64,000 nucleotides of DNA, from assembly GCA_020050435.1 (NCBI GenBank), contig JAGVKQ010000007.1, forward strand, positions 62,001 through 126,000, in the 5' to 3' direction. Both the position numbers and the translations under genes were made by a program. Of the stretch, positions 42,709 through 51,756 are shown piece by piece (within the stretch, counting starts at the first letter, position 1; each line of letters starts with the position of its first letter). A model generated the notes under the pieces. That model was not told where the DNA came from and did not search any database. It saw nothing but the letters and a program-made list of their open reading frames with translations. The DNA comes from Candidatus Caenarcanales bacterium. Lineage in GTDB: Bacteria; Cyanobacteriota; Vampirovibrionia; 2-02-FULL-35-15.

Positions 42709-43375
42709 TTTCAAACACTCCAAACCATTCCTCACCATTTAAATTAGAATGCAAACAAGACTCAGGATGTAGTTCTACTATTTCTTTAAAGTCTTTCTTA
42801 AAATGATCTTTTATTATTTTTGGTGTACTTCCATAAGGTGGTCCACCCAATTCTTTATCTCTCATGAAGAATAGTCCGACTAATTTCCCATTGGGTTTTA
42901 AAAGATATTTTACGAGTTCTATATACTCACTTCTTTTATTTGGATCAATGGCACAAAAACAAGTATGTTCTATTACTAAATCAAAATAACCTTTCCATTT
43001 TTTGTCTTTAACTAATTCAAAAATATTTGCTTGGTGAAAGTGAATATTTTTAACATTATTTTCTTCTTTAACCTTATTACAGTAATTTATTGCACTTTCT
43101 GAGAAGTCAAAAGCATGAACCTGAACTACGTCCTGCGAACTGCGTGATGCGAACCCTTCCTTTCCAGCTCGCGGCTCGCAGCTCGCAATATAAAAAGCAT
43201 CATGTCCTCTTCCACAGCCGAGTACAGCCACATTCTGCAGGCGAGGTTTGCAAACCTCGCCTGTACGCGAGAAATATTTAACAAAAGCTGGAGCAACTTC
43301 ACCTATATCCCAATGAGCTGTTTCTTCTTTATATCTTTGCTCCCAGAAATCTGAGTTATTTACTTTTGAAGTCAT
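42698..43375 (-). CDS. SAM methyltransferase (thiopurine-methyltransferase-like) carrying repeat-derived inserts
   Basis: 225 residues from the ATG at 43375, preceded by AAGGGA; the longer frame to 43531 has no support. The core is typical: FWEQRYKEETAHWDIGEVAPAF, VAVLGCGRGHDAFYIA, HAFDFSESAI, IEHTCFCAI, LKPNGKLVGLFF (separate motifs). Two segments have no place in the family. TGEVCKPRL (residues 38-46) comes from a perfect palindrome. About 18 residues between YIA and VHAFDFSE (residues 64-81) come from a GC-rich repeat (43131-43186). Whether the protein still folds is unknown. Confidence 0.75.
   Translation of the reverse strand: MTSKVNNSDFWEQRYKEETAHWDIGEVAPAFVKYFSRTGEVCKPRLQNVAVLGCGRGHDAFYIASCEPRAGKEGFASRSSQDVVQVHAFDFSESAINYCNKVKEENNVKNIHFHQANIFELVKDKKWKGYFDLVIEHTCFCAIDPNKRSEYIELVKYLLKPNGKLVGLFFMRDKELGGPPYGSTPKIIKDHFKKDFKEIVELHPESCLHSNLNGEEWFGVFETTS
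43131..43186. repeat. GC-rich repeat insert inside the methyltransferase gene
   Basis: Repeated GCTCGCGG/GCTCGCAG/GCTCGCAA units and CTGCGAACTGCG stand out from AT-rich surroundings. Interrupts the gene between the SAM-binding glycine motif and the following strand, in frame. Confidence 0.5.
43238..43263. repeat. Perfect 26-base intragenic palindrome
   Basis: Arms CAGGCGAGGTTTG and CAAACCTCGCCTG with no loop. In frame within the methyltransferase gene. Confidence 0.85.
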
Positions 43376-43457
43376 TAATCCCTTTATGTATTGCAATTTA
43401 AACTTATATTCTTTATAATATAGCCAATAACTTAAATTTAAATAAAGAGGTATCTGT

Positions 43458-43559
43458 ATGCTTATACAAAGAATATATCTTCCTATTCCGCCAGTTGAGA
43501 GACCAGAAGGAAGAATTAAACCAATCCCCAAACCAAGACCAAAACCTGAAGATAATTAA
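43458..43559 (+). CDS. 33-residue proline-rich small protein
   Basis: ATG with AAAGAGG seven bases upstream, encoding 33 codons. The product is Pro/Lys/Arg-rich (LPIPPVERPEGRIKPIPKP...) after a short hydrophobic start. The strong ribosome site argues for translation, but there is no conserved motif. Composition resembles the broken Pro-rich ORF at 41847. Confidence 0.4.
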   Translation: MLIQRIYLPIPPVERPEGRIKPIPKPRPKPEDN

Positions 43560-43660
43560 TAAATACATCAGTTTTAATGAAAAATACTAAGGCTATATAA
43601 TTTAGACTTTCCACTTTTGAAACTATTAACTATTGAAAATAAAGATAATCGTATTACGGA

Positions 43661-43708
43661 ACACTAAAAATATGGTCACGTCTCATACCACAACACTATA
43701 TATGGTAG
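43661..43708 (+). promoter_or_regulatory. Tandem NrdR boxes upstream of nrdJ
   Basis: Box 1 (43661-43676, ACACTAAAAATATGGT) and box 2 (43693-43708, ACACTATATATGGTAG) match the NrdR consensus ACACwATATATwGTGT at roughly 12 and 13 of 16 positions. They start exactly 32 bases apart, the spacing known for NrdR pairs (three helical turns). Box 2 contains a TATATA -10-like core, so binding would block the promoter. Confidence 0.65.
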
Positions 43709-43743
43709 ATAGACAGATAATAGATAGTAATAAGTAAATGCAA

Positions 43744-43927
43744 CTTTCCTGGTGAGGAAAAATTCAATACTAAAAATATCAAATAAATATATTGTTTTTG
43801 ATTAAAAGAAATTAACTAGTAAATTTCTGCTATGAAATGAAATAATATATATGTCTACAAGGCGCATCAGAACTGTATTCCAAGTGTTTTGTAAACAAAC
43901 AAACGAAACGTAATGGAAAGGTAACAA
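43744..43927 (+). other. Leader region of nrdJ without clear gene
   Basis: Between the NrdR boxes and the ORF at 43928 there is a short hairpin (TTTCCT/AGGAAA, 43745-43760) and a 20-codon ORF at 43851-43913 without ribosome site. Otherwise AT-rich and featureless; I see no aptamer-like structure. Confidence 0.4.
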
Positions 43928-44068
43928 ATGGTCGACAAACAAAATAATCGGAGTAGTATATTACCGTACCACCGTTTATACGGAAGTAATATTGACGATT
44001 ATCTTAATAATTTTTTTATAATTGACGACACTAAATATAGTGAAGAGCTATTTGATAAGAAAAAATAA
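43928..44068 (+). CDS. 46-residue small protein preceding nrdJ
   Basis: ATG with GGAAAGG seven bases upstream, 46 codons. The product starts polar/basic (VDKQNNRSSILPYHRLYGSN) and ends acidic and aromatic (IDDYLNNFFIIDDTKYSEEL). Located downstream of the NrdR boxes, 29 bases before nrdJ, so probably in its operon. No similarity that I recognise; it may be an accessory or regulatory peptide for the reductase, or a leader ORF. Confidence 0.45.
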   Translation: MVDKQNNRSSILPYHRLYGSNIDDYLNNFFIIDDTKYSEELFDKKK

Positions 44069-44097
44069 GAAATAAAAATAATAGAGGCTACAAATCA

Positions 44098-47000
44098 ATG
44101 GTAATAAGCATGCAATCAGGGTATCAAAATCAAGTAAATGAGAAAAATAGACTTGCAAACAAAGCCGTCCTTCCAAAGGACCAGGCTAGAGCTATTTTGG
44201 AGACTGATTTTGGTTCAAACTTTCCTGAAAATGTACATGATGTTGTCAAGAAACTTTATTCAAGAAGAAATGAAAAAGGCGAGTTAATTGAAAGCCTAAC
44301 TCAGGTATGGAAGAGAGTTGCTCTTTCCGTAGCCGTAGCTCAGTTAAAGTATGTCCTTAAACCACATGAACTCATTCAGTTAACCATTGATAAGGCTCTT
44401 GATAATGAATATGTTCTTTCTGCTGCTGCTAAATACTACAAAGCTATGGGTGAAAGAAAAATGTTTGCAAATACACCTGCAAATATAAATGCAAGGGAAG
44501 ATTTCTCACTTTATGTTTTACAGTATGAAGCTCATGGTGAAATCCTTGGTTGGAGCACACATAAAATCTGGATGTCTGAAAATGAATTGAGACAAAAATA
44601 TGAAAAAGCTCATAAAGTTGAAAAAGAAAAAGTTAGAAAGTGGATTTCTGACTTAAAAGGAACAAGCCAAAGTAACTCTTATGGTGGTCAACAACAAAAA
44701 CTTTTCTATCCTAATGTAATTGAAACCTTAAAGCATGAATTAGCTATGGGATATTATGCCACTCGCATTAAAAGAAGAGGTGGTTTAGCTGCATGTGGAG
44801 TTACAAATGCAGGAGACAGTCTGGAAGAAATTGAAAAAGCAGCAGCAGAAATAATGGATGCTACTAAAGGCTCAATGGGAATGGGAATAAATACCAGTTC
44901 TCTTCGCCCATGGCAAACACCAAACAGTGATGGAAGTACAGCTTCAGGTCCAGATCGTTTTGTAGAAAAACTTTTTTGTCCTGCTGGTCAGTCTATTGCT
45001 CAGGGTGGAAGACGTGGTGGTGCATTTATAGAACTTAGAGATAGTGATCATCCAGATATCACACTTTTTATTGATAAAAAGCAATTACCAAAACAACCTA
45101 GCTTTCCTGAAATTTATTCAAAAATTAATTCGACTACAAAACCTGTAGAAGAATCGCATTATCAGGATAAAAAAGAGTTTGAAATTGCGCAAAAACAAAG
45201 AGAATTGACAGTCATGCAAAAATCTCTTGAGAAGTTTAGCAAAGCATCTTTTGAATATTACTCAAAACAACAATATTTAAAAAACTACAATGTTTCTGTG
45301 AGAGCTGTTCGTGGCTTTATGAAAAATGTAGAAAACAAAGAGTGGTATCCAGCAACTTTTGAGGATTCTTATTGGAAAGGAAGTCTCTACGACTTTACAA
45401 AACCAGTTTTAGATTCTAAAGGAAATCAGAAATTAAATCCTTTAAATAAAGAGCCACTTTATGAACTTTATTCTATAGACCTTGAAGAATTTCCAGATGC
45501 AGAAGAAATAGCTAAAAATCAAGGTTTAGTTATTCTAAAATCAGATGATGGGAAACTGCTCCAGGTTAAAAAAGATGGCGCTTACTGTTTTTATGCACCA
45601 GATATATTTAAAAGAATAGCTATTGGCATGGTAAATGGTGGTGAACCAGGCATTCAGTTTGCAGATTTAGTAGAAGCAGCAAATGCAAATAAGCATATAT
45701 ATGAACTTCACACTTGTAATCCATGTGGCGAACAAAATCTGCCAGCTCAAATAGGCAAAGATGGGATTGAATATAGAGGAATTTGTAATTTAACTACAAT
45801 TCATTGTGCACATCCAGACTTTTTTGATGAGAATGGAATGTATCAGTTTGAAAGAATGGAAGAGATTGCAGATCTTTCCACAGAATTTATGGATGACGTA
45901 ACTACCGTAACTCATTTCCCTATACCTGCTCAGAATTCTACAGCTCGTCGTGAAAGAAGAAATGGTGGTGGTTTTGCAGGAGTTGCAGAATTGATAGCCA
46001 GATATGAAGTTGAGTTTGGTTCAGATGAGTCTAATAAACTTGTTTCAGAACTTTATGATCATTTTGCTAAAGCTTGTATCAGAGCTAGTGAAAGACTTGC
46101 TCATGAAAGAGGAGTTTATGAAATCTGGTCAGGTAGTACATTTTCAGAAAAAGGTTTAAGAGTAAGAAACTCTTGCATGGTAAACCAACAACCTACAGGT
46201 ACTATGGCACAGCTTTGTGGCACTTCTTGGGGACCAGAACCATTTAATGGAATTGTTTTCTCTAGAAAAGTTAGAGATAATTGGGTAAGTTTTACAGCTC
46301 CAGGCTTTGAAGAAGCTATGAAAAAAGCAAATGCATGGCCTTCTACAGAAGAAGAAATTAAAGCACTTTTGGATAAAATTAGAAAAAATGGAAAGAAAGT
46401 TACAGGACTTTCTGAAATTCCAGAACAAGTTCAAAAAATCTTCAAGATAAATACTGAAATTGATCCATATGACTATATTAATCATCTTGCAGCTATTCAG
46501 AAAGCAAATGCTGGTTTCCCAGAATGCTTTAATGCTCTCTCAAATACATGCATGATTAAAGGTGATATGTCTTATGAATATGCTGGTGAAGCTGCAATGC
46601 TTGGTTATAAATTAGGTGTTAAATCTATTACCTTCTATCCAGATGGTACAAGACTTAGTCAGCCAGTAGAAGCACAAGATAAAAAGCTTGAAGAGCTTTC
46701 AATGCTTGAAAAATTCTTGCCAATATTTAAAACTAGCGTATCAATTACAGAAAATGATAATGAGGGAAGTTCTGCAATTCCTTCAGAGACTAAAGAGATC
46801 CAAGTTCAAAAAGTAATCATTGAACAAACTTTAAAACCAAGAACAAGACCAAAAAGAATGTTTGGTTTTAATGAAGAAGTTATGACACCAGAGGGTCCAC
46901 TTCATGTTCATGTTTATTTTGATGAAAGGGGGCCAAGACAAGTTTTTGCTCATTTAATGAGAGGTGGCGGAGTTGCTTCTGGAATGATTGAAGCTATTTG

Positions 47001-47457
47001 CCGAATGGCTACTAAAGCTCTCAAATGGGGCTGCTCTCCTGAAGATGTTGCTAAAGGCCTTGTAAATATTCAAGGGGGACAAAAGATAGTTGGAATTGAA
47101 GCAAATTCAATTCCTGATGCAATTGGACGAGTGTTAAGGGATGCATGTAAAGGACAATACCAAATGTCACTTTTTGCGGAAGCGCCAGAAGTAAAAGATG
47201 ATGTTGATACTGTTCAGACGACTTTTCAAAAGAAGCATGAGATCAAGTTCGATGAATCTATTATCAATGAAGATAGTAGTGAGATGAAAATGCAGATGTT
47301 AGATGAAGCAGTAAAAGCCAGGATGGATTGGATAGCACAAGGACATGAGACACAATGCCCATGTTGTCATTCAGAATTTATATCTGAGTCATTTGGTAAT
47401 GCTGCATGTAAAGTAGGACCAGTTTGTTTAAGTTGTGGATGGAGTCATTGCGGATGA
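44098..47457 (+). CDS. nrdJ: Ribonucleoside-diphosphate reductase, class II (B12-dependent)
   Basis: 1119 residues. Uses adenosylcobalamin to make the thiyl radical, independent of oxygen. RGGLAACGVTNAGD carries the first active-site Cys; NTSSLRPWQTPNSDG and FCPAGQSIAQGGRRGGAFIEL (in parts) are class II markers; HTCNPCGEQNLPA and RGICNLTTIH contain the radical Cys region. MFGFNEEVMTPEGPLHV and the C-terminal CPCC...CLSCGW pairs form the re-reducing/zinc tail. No N-terminal ATP-cone is present. Within the tail, CHSEFISES (residues 1090-1098) looks repeat-derived. AGAGG ten bases before the ATG. Confidence 0.95.
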   Translation: MVISMQSGYQNQVNEKNRLANKAVLPKDQARAILETDFGSNFPENVHDVVKKLYSRRNEKGELIESLTQVWKRVALSVAVAQLKYVLKPHELIQLTIDKALDNEYVLSAAAKYYKAMGERKMFANTPANINAREDFSLYVLQYEAHGEILGWSTHKIWMSENELRQKYEKAHKVEKEKVRKWISDLKGTSQSNSYGGQQQKLFYPNVIETLKHELAMGYYATRIKRRGGLAACGVTNAGDSLEEIEKAAAEIMDATKGSMGMGINTSSLRPWQTPNSDGSTASGPDRFVEKLFCPAGQSIAQGGRRGGAFIELRDSDHPDITLFIDKKQLPKQPSFPEIYSKINSTTKPVEESHYQDKKEFEIAQKQRELTVMQKSLEKFSKASFEYYSKQQYLKNYNVSVRAVRGFMKNVENKEWYPATFEDSYWKGSLYDFTKPVLDSKGNQKLNPLNKEPLYELYSIDLEEFPDAEEIAKNQGLVILKSDDGKLLQVKKDGAYCFYAPDIFKRIAIGMVNGGEPGIQFADLVEAANANKHIYELHTCNPCGEQNLPAQIGKDGIEYRGICNLTTIHCAHPDFFDENGMYQFERMEEIADLSTEFMDDVTTVTHFPIPAQNSTARRERRNGGGFAGVAELIARYEVEFGSDESNKLVSELYDHFAKACIRASERLAHERGVYEIWSGSTFSEKGLRVRNSCMVNQQPTGTMAQLCGTSWGPEPFNGIVFSRKVRDNWVSFTAPGFEEAMKKANAWPSTEEEIKALLDKIRKNGKKVTGLSEIPEQVQKIFKINTEIDPYDYINHLAAIQKANAGFPECFNALSNTCMIKGDMSYEYAGEAAMLGYKLGVKSITFYPDGTRLSQPVEAQDKKLEELSMLEKFLPIFKTSVSITENDNEGSSAIPSETKEIQVQKVIIEQTLKPRTRPKRMFGFNEEVMTPEGPLHVHVYFDERGPRQVFAHLMRGGGVASGMIEAICRMATKALKWGCSPEDVAKGLVNIQGGQKIVGIEANSIPDAIGRVLRDACKGQYQMSLFAEAPEVKDDVDTVQTTFQKKHEIKFDESIINEDSSEMKMQMLDEAVKARMDWIAQGHETQCPCCHSEFISESFGNAACKVGPVCLSCGWSHCG

Positions 47458-47571
47458 TTTTGTCAAGAATAATTACGTCTTGATTACATAAAAAAATGTT
47501 TCTGCAAAATTTGAATTTTTCAAAGATAAGAGTAAAATTAGAACAATCAAAAAATCGAGGGAGAAAATAAA

Positions 47572-48618
47572 GTGGCAATAGCAACACCTAATTCAAGTAA
47601 AAATTTAAATTCAATTGAACAAATTCCAAATAATGTAATTGATATAAATGAAGAACCAATTTTAAGATCAAACAAAGATAGATTTGTTTTATTCCCTATT
47701 AAATATGATGAAATTTGGCAAATGTATAAAAATGCAGAAGCCAGTTTTTGGACTGCTGAAGAAATTGATTTATCCCCAGATTTAAAAGATTGGGAAAAGT
47801 TAAATGACAATGAAAAATATTTTATAAGTCATGTTCTTGCATTTTTTGCAGCAAGTGATGGAATTGTAAATGAAAATCTTGCAGTGAATTTCATGAGAGA
47901 AGTTCAACTTCCAGAAGCAAGAGCATTTTATGGTTTTCAAATAATGGTTGAAAATATTCATGCTGAAACATATTCACTTCTTATTGACACATATATAAAA
48001 GACCCAGCAGAAAAACAAAGGCTTTTTAATGCAATGGAAACAATTCCTTGTGTTAAGAAAAAGGCAGATTGGGCATTTGAATGGATTGATAGTGATAATT
48101 TTGCAGAAAGATTGGTTGCTTTTGCAGCAGTAGAAGGTATTTTCTTCTCAGGAAGTTTTTGTTCTATTTTCTGGTTGAAAAAACGTGGTTTAATGCCAGG
48201 ACTCAGTTTTTCTAATGAGCTAATCTCAAGAGATGAAGGATTACACTGTGACTTTGCTTGTTTATTGTATAAAATGCTTAGACATAAATTAAGTAAAGAA
48301 AAAATTTACGAGATAATTGGTGATGCTGTAAAAATTGAAAAAGAGTTCGTGACCAGTGCATTACCAGTTGACTTGATAGGTATGAACTCAAAATTGATGA
48401 CTAAATATATTGAGTTTGTTGCTGATAGGTTGCTTGTAGAATTAGGATATCCTAAATTATTCAATGCAACGAATCCATTTGATTTCATGGAGTTAATTTC
48501 TCTTCAGGGAAAAACAAACTTCTTTGAAAAAAGAGTTGGAGAATATCAAAAAGCTGGTGTGATGAATAGTTGTAAAACAAAAGCAGCATATTCATTTACC
48601 TTAAATGCAGACTTCTAG
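47572..48618 (+). CDS. nrdB: Ribonucleoside-diphosphate reductase class Ia, small subunit
   Basis: 348 residues. Diiron/tyrosyl-radical subunit: [13 protein letters not shown] (first Asp ligand), [18 protein letters not shown] with Glu, His and the radical Tyr, [25 protein letters not shown] (in part), and [12 protein letters not shown] with Glu/His. The Tyr is kept, so this is class Ia rather than the Mn/Fe Ic form. The sequence is unusually like the eukaryotic R2 type ([19 protein letters not shown]-terminal FTLNADF). GAGGGAG is the ribosome site, start GTG. 114 bases after nrdJ; no NrdR box seen in that gap. Confidence 0.96.
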   Translation: MAIATPNSSKNLNSIEQIPNNVIDINEEPILRSNKDRFVLFPIKYDEIWQMYKNAEASFWTAEEIDLSPDLKDWEKLNDNEKYFISHVLAFFAASDGIVNENLAVNFMREVQLPEARAFYGFQIMVENIHAETYSLLIDTYIKDPAEKQRLFNAMETIPCVKKKADWAFEWIDSDNFAERLVAFAAVEGIFFSGSFCSIFWLKKRGLMPGLSFSNELISRDEGLHCDFACLLYKMLRHKLSKEKIYEIIGDAVKIEKEFVTSALPVDLIGMNSKLMTKYIEFVADRLLVELGYPKLFNATNPFDFMELISLQGKTNFFEKRVGEYQKAGVMNSCKTKAAYSFTLNADF

Positions 48619-48692
48619 GTCGGGCATTTTAAAGCTGATGTTTTTGAGAAGTTAGGGGATCTTTTTCTTAAAAAGTAATAAAGGAAATATCT

Positions 48693-51080
48693 ATGTTCGT
48701 TTTAAAAAGAGATAATAGACGTGAAGCCGTCAAATTCGATAAAGTAACTGCAAGAATTGAAAAGCTTTGCTATTCATTGGACCCAAACCACGTGAATGCT
48801 GTTGAAGTTGCAAAGAAAGTTATTTTAGGAATTTATGATGGTGTTACTACTTCTGAATTAGATAGTTTAGCTGCTGAAACGGCAGCATCACTTACTGCAA
48901 AACACCCTGACTATGCACGTTTGGCATCTAGAATAGCTATTTCTAACTTGCATAAAAATACTAAGAAATCTTTTTCAGCTACGATGACTGATTTGTATAA
49001 TTATATAGATTCAAAAACAGGTAAAAAAGCACCCTTAATTTCTGAAGATGTTTTTCAGGTCATATTAAAACATTCTGAGCTTTTAGATTCCACTATTATT
49101 TATGATAGAGATTTTGGCTATGACTATTTTGGATTTAAGACACTTGAAAAATCTTATCTCTTAAAAATTGATGGACAAGTAGTAGAACGTCCTCAGCATA
49201 TGCTTATGCGTGTAGCAGTTGGTATGCATAAGGATGATATTGAATCTGCTATTGAAACTTATAATCTTATGTCAGAGCGTTGGTTTACACATGCTACGCC
49301 TACATTATTTAATGCAGGTACTCCAAAACCTCAGCTTTCATCATGCTTTTTATTGACAGTAAAAGACGACAGTATAGAAGGCATTTACGATACATTGAAA
49401 CAATGTGCAAAAATCTCACAATCAGCAGGTGGAATTGGGCTTAGTATTACTGACATTAGAGCGACTGGATCATATATCAGAGGTACGAACGGTACTTCAA
49501 ACGGTATTATTCCTATGTTGAAAGTTTATAACGATACTGCTCGCTATGTAGATCAAGGTGGTGGTAAGAGAAAAGGTTCATTTGCTATTTATATTGAGCC
49601 ATGGCATGCTGACATTTTTGAATTTTTAGAACTTAAGAAAAACCATGGAAAAGAAGAACTTAGAGCACGTGATCTTTTCTATGCTCTTTGGGTTTCAGAT
49701 CTTTTCATGAGACGTGTAGAAGAAAATGGAAATTGGTCACTTTTCTGTCCAAATGAAGCACCTGGTTTAAGTACTAGTTGGGGTGAAGAGTTTGAAAAGC
49801 TCTATGAAAAATATGAAAATGAAGGTAAAGCTAGAAAGACAGTAAAAGCACAGGAATTATGGTTTGCAATTCTTGAGTCACAGATTGAAACTGGTACTCC
49901 ATACATGCTCTACAAAGATGCATGTAATAAAAAATCCAACCAACAAAATCTTGGCACTATTAAAAGCTCAAATCTCTGTACTGAAATAGTAGAATACACT
50001 GCACCTGATGAAGTGGCTGTATGTAATTTGGCTTCTATTGCACTTCCTAGGTTTGTTATAGATGGAAAGTTTGATCATGAAAAACTCTATGAAGTAACAA
50101 AAGTAGTAACTAAAAATTTAAATAAAATTATTGATGTTAACTATTATCCTGTAGAGGAAGCAAAACGTTCAAACATGAGACATCGACCTATAGGAATAGG
50201 TATTCAAGGACTTGCCGATGCATTTATTCTTCTTAGAATGCCATTTGATAGTGATGAAGCTACACAATTAAATAAAGAAATCTTTGAAACACTTTACTTT
50301 GCGGCGATGACAGCATCAATGGAATTAGCTAAAGAACAAGGTCCATATGAGACATATGAAGGATCACCTGTATCAAAAGGTATCTTCCAATATGACATGT
50401 GGGATGTTACACCATCTACTAGATGGAATTGGGAAGAATTAAAAGAAAAAGTAAAAGAACATGGTGTAAGAAATTCTCTTTTACTTGCTCCAATGCCTAC
50501 AGCGTCTACATCTCAAATCTTGGGAAATAATGAATGTTTTGAGCCCTATACATCAAACATTTACACAAGGCGTGTTTTATCAGGGGAATTTATTGTAGTA
50601 AATAAATATCTTTTGAAAGATCTTGTAAGTCTTGGGCTTTGGTCACCGGAATTAAAGAATAAGATTATTAAAAATAATGGATCAATTCAAAACATCCCTG
50701 AAATCCCACAGCCTATAAAAGATCTCTATAAAACAGTTTGGGAAATTAAGCAAAGAACGGTTATAGATATGGCAGCAGATCGCGGTGCATATATCTGTCA
50801 GTCACAGTCATTAAATCTTTTCTTACAGGATGTAGACTTTGCAAAACTTACTTCAATGCACTTCTACACTTGGAATAAGGGCTTAAAGACAGGAATGTAT
50901 TATCTCCGTACGAAGTCAGCTGTTGATGCTATTAAATTTACTGTAGAAACTCAGGCTGAAGTGCCTCTTGAGCCAGTTGTTGAAATGGAAGAATTAAAAG
51001 CCATTGATAAAGAAAAAGAAATGGCGGCAGTGGCATGTTCATTGGAGAACAAAGAAGACTGCGTAATGTGTAGTGGGTAG
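48693..51080 (+). CDS. nrdA: Ribonucleoside-diphosphate reductase class Ia, large subunit
   Basis: 795 residues. Residues 1-90 are an ATP-cone ([25 protein letters not shown]) that gives dATP feedback. The catalytic barrel has [49 protein letters not shown] (in parts), [12 protein letters not shown] and [10 protein letters not shown]. The C-terminus ends CVMCSG, the mobile Cys pair. Like NrdB it resembles the eukaryotic type. Needs oxygen for its partner's radical, complementing NrdJ. Order B-A is unusual. AAAGGAA precedes the ATG. Confidence 0.96.
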   Translation: MFVLKRDNRREAVKFDKVTARIEKLCYSLDPNHVNAVEVAKKVILGIYDGVTTSELDSLAAETAASLTAKHPDYARLASRIAISNLHKNTKKSFSATMTDLYNYIDSKTGKKAPLISEDVFQVILKHSELLDSTIIYDRDFGYDYFGFKTLEKSYLLKIDGQVVERPQHMLMRVAVGMHKDDIESAIETYNLMSERWFTHATPTLFNAGTPKPQLSSCFLLTVKDDSIEGIYDTLKQCAKISQSAGGIGLSITDIRATGSYIRGTNGTSNGIIPMLKVYNDTARYVDQGGGKRKGSFAIYIEPWHADIFEFLELKKNHGKEELRARDLFYALWVSDLFMRRVEENGNWSLFCPNEAPGLSTSWGEEFEKLYEKYENEGKARKTVKAQELWFAILESQIETGTPYMLYKDACNKKSNQQNLGTIKSSNLCTEIVEYTAPDEVAVCNLASIALPRFVIDGKFDHEKLYEVTKVVTKNLNKIIDVNYYPVEEAKRSNMRHRPIGIGIQGLADAFILLRMPFDSDEATQLNKEIFETLYFAAMTASMELAKEQGPYETYEGSPVSKGIFQYDMWDVTPSTRWNWEELKEKVKEHGVRNSLLLAPMPTASTSQILGNNECFEPYTSNIYTRRVLSGEFIVVNKYLLKDLVSLGLWSPELKNKIIKNNGSIQNIPEIPQPIKDLYKTVWEIKQRTVIDMAADRGAYICQSQSLNLFLQDVDFAKLTSMHFYTWNKGLKTGMYYLRTKSAVDAIKFTVETQAEVPLEPVVEMEELKAIDKEKEMAAVACSLENKEDCVMCSG

Positions 51081-51082
51081 GA

Positions 51083-51628
51083 TTAATTAAATCTGTTCCT
51101 ATCAAATTCCCATTTAATTGGATTGTTAATAATATATTCCCTGGTTCTATTTAATTCATTTTCATTACGAATAATCCGTTCATAAAAACGCGGTTGCCAG
51201 GTGAATTGTCGGAAATTGGATTTATTGCATTCACGTTTTACCGCCGATTTATATTGATTAACAATCATGGATAATGATCCAGATATTGGTTTTGAAAAGC
51301 GGTTGTATTTTGCCCGTAGAGACATGCCTAGGCATGTCTCTACAAACGGCGGTATCATATCGATAATAAAAATTATATGCACATGATTTGGCATTATTAC
51401 CCATTCGTCCAATAAAACGTTATTGCGTAACATTGGGATTTTCAATAATTCATTTTTTGTAATTCCCCCAATTTCCGACAATTCCATTTTTCCATTTATA
51501 ATTTCCCCCAAATAATTTATCCGATTTTTTGTACATATGGTTACAAAATATGCACCATTTGATGAATAATCCCAATGTTCTAATCTTATTGATTTAATTC
51601 TATATTTATTTTTGAACAATTCATACAT
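51083..51628 (-). CDS. REP-associated tyrosine transposase (RAYT, IS200/IS605-like)
   Basis: 181 residues. YFVTICTKNR is the usual start of the fold; VIMPNHVHIIFII carries the HUH metal-binding motif (His 82 and 84); NQYKSAVKREC holds the catalytic Tyr (about 126); WQPRFYERIIRNENELNRTREYIINNPIKW (in two parts) is the C-terminal RAYT signature. These enzymes process palindromic REP DNA. Residues 96-105 (VETCLGMSLR) are encoded by a 28-base perfect palindrome of the GAGAC family, between the HUH motif and catalytic Tyr. Convergent with nrdA (two bases apart). Confidence 0.93.
   Translation of the reverse strand: MYELFKNKYRIKSIRLEHWDYSSNGAYFVTICTKNRINYLGEIINGKMELSEIGGITKNELLKIPMLRNNVLLDEWVIMPNHVHIIFIIDMIPPFVETCLGMSLRAKYNRFSKPISGSLSMIVNQYKSAVKRECNKSNFRQFTWQPRFYERIIRNENELNRTREYIINNPIKWEFDRNRFN
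51316..51343. repeat. Perfect 28-base palindrome inside the RAYT gene
   Basis: Arms GTAGAGACATGCCT and AGGCATGTCTCTAC, no loop, in frame. The GTAGAGAC...GTCTCTAC ends are the same as those of the other family members in the window and of abundant cyanobacterial repeats. Confidence 0.9.
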
Positions 51629-51658
51629 GGATGCATTATCTTATAAATGCCAAAAATG

Positions 51659-51681
51659 CTTTGTAACCCTGGGTTACAAAG
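51659..51681. repeat. Palindrome upstream of the RAYT gene
   Basis: Arms CTTTGTAACCC and GGGTTACAAAG around a single T, 30 bases upstream of the RAYT start. AAATGCC occurs on both sides (51645-51651 and near 51688). Flanking palindromes are a hallmark of RAYT loci. Confidence 0.8.
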
Positions 51682-51741
51682 GTATGAAAATGCCATAAAT
51701 ACCCTTGAATTTTTAATTAATAATACTTAATTAAACCCTCT

Positions 51742-51750
51742 TGCTAAAAT
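51742..51750 (+). promoter_or_regulatory. Extended -10 promoter of the MRJP-like lipoprotein gene
   Basis: TGCTAAAAT ends six bases before the ATG at 51757; no Shine-Dalgarno. Leaderless arrangement as at yqeG and hemE. Confidence 0.45.
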
Positions 51751-51756
51751 ATAACC

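Noticed and set aside
47458-47571. NrdR boxes or B12 riboswitch between nrdJ and nrdB
   Set aside because: No pair of ACACwATATATwGTGT-like boxes and no cobalamin core motifs found.
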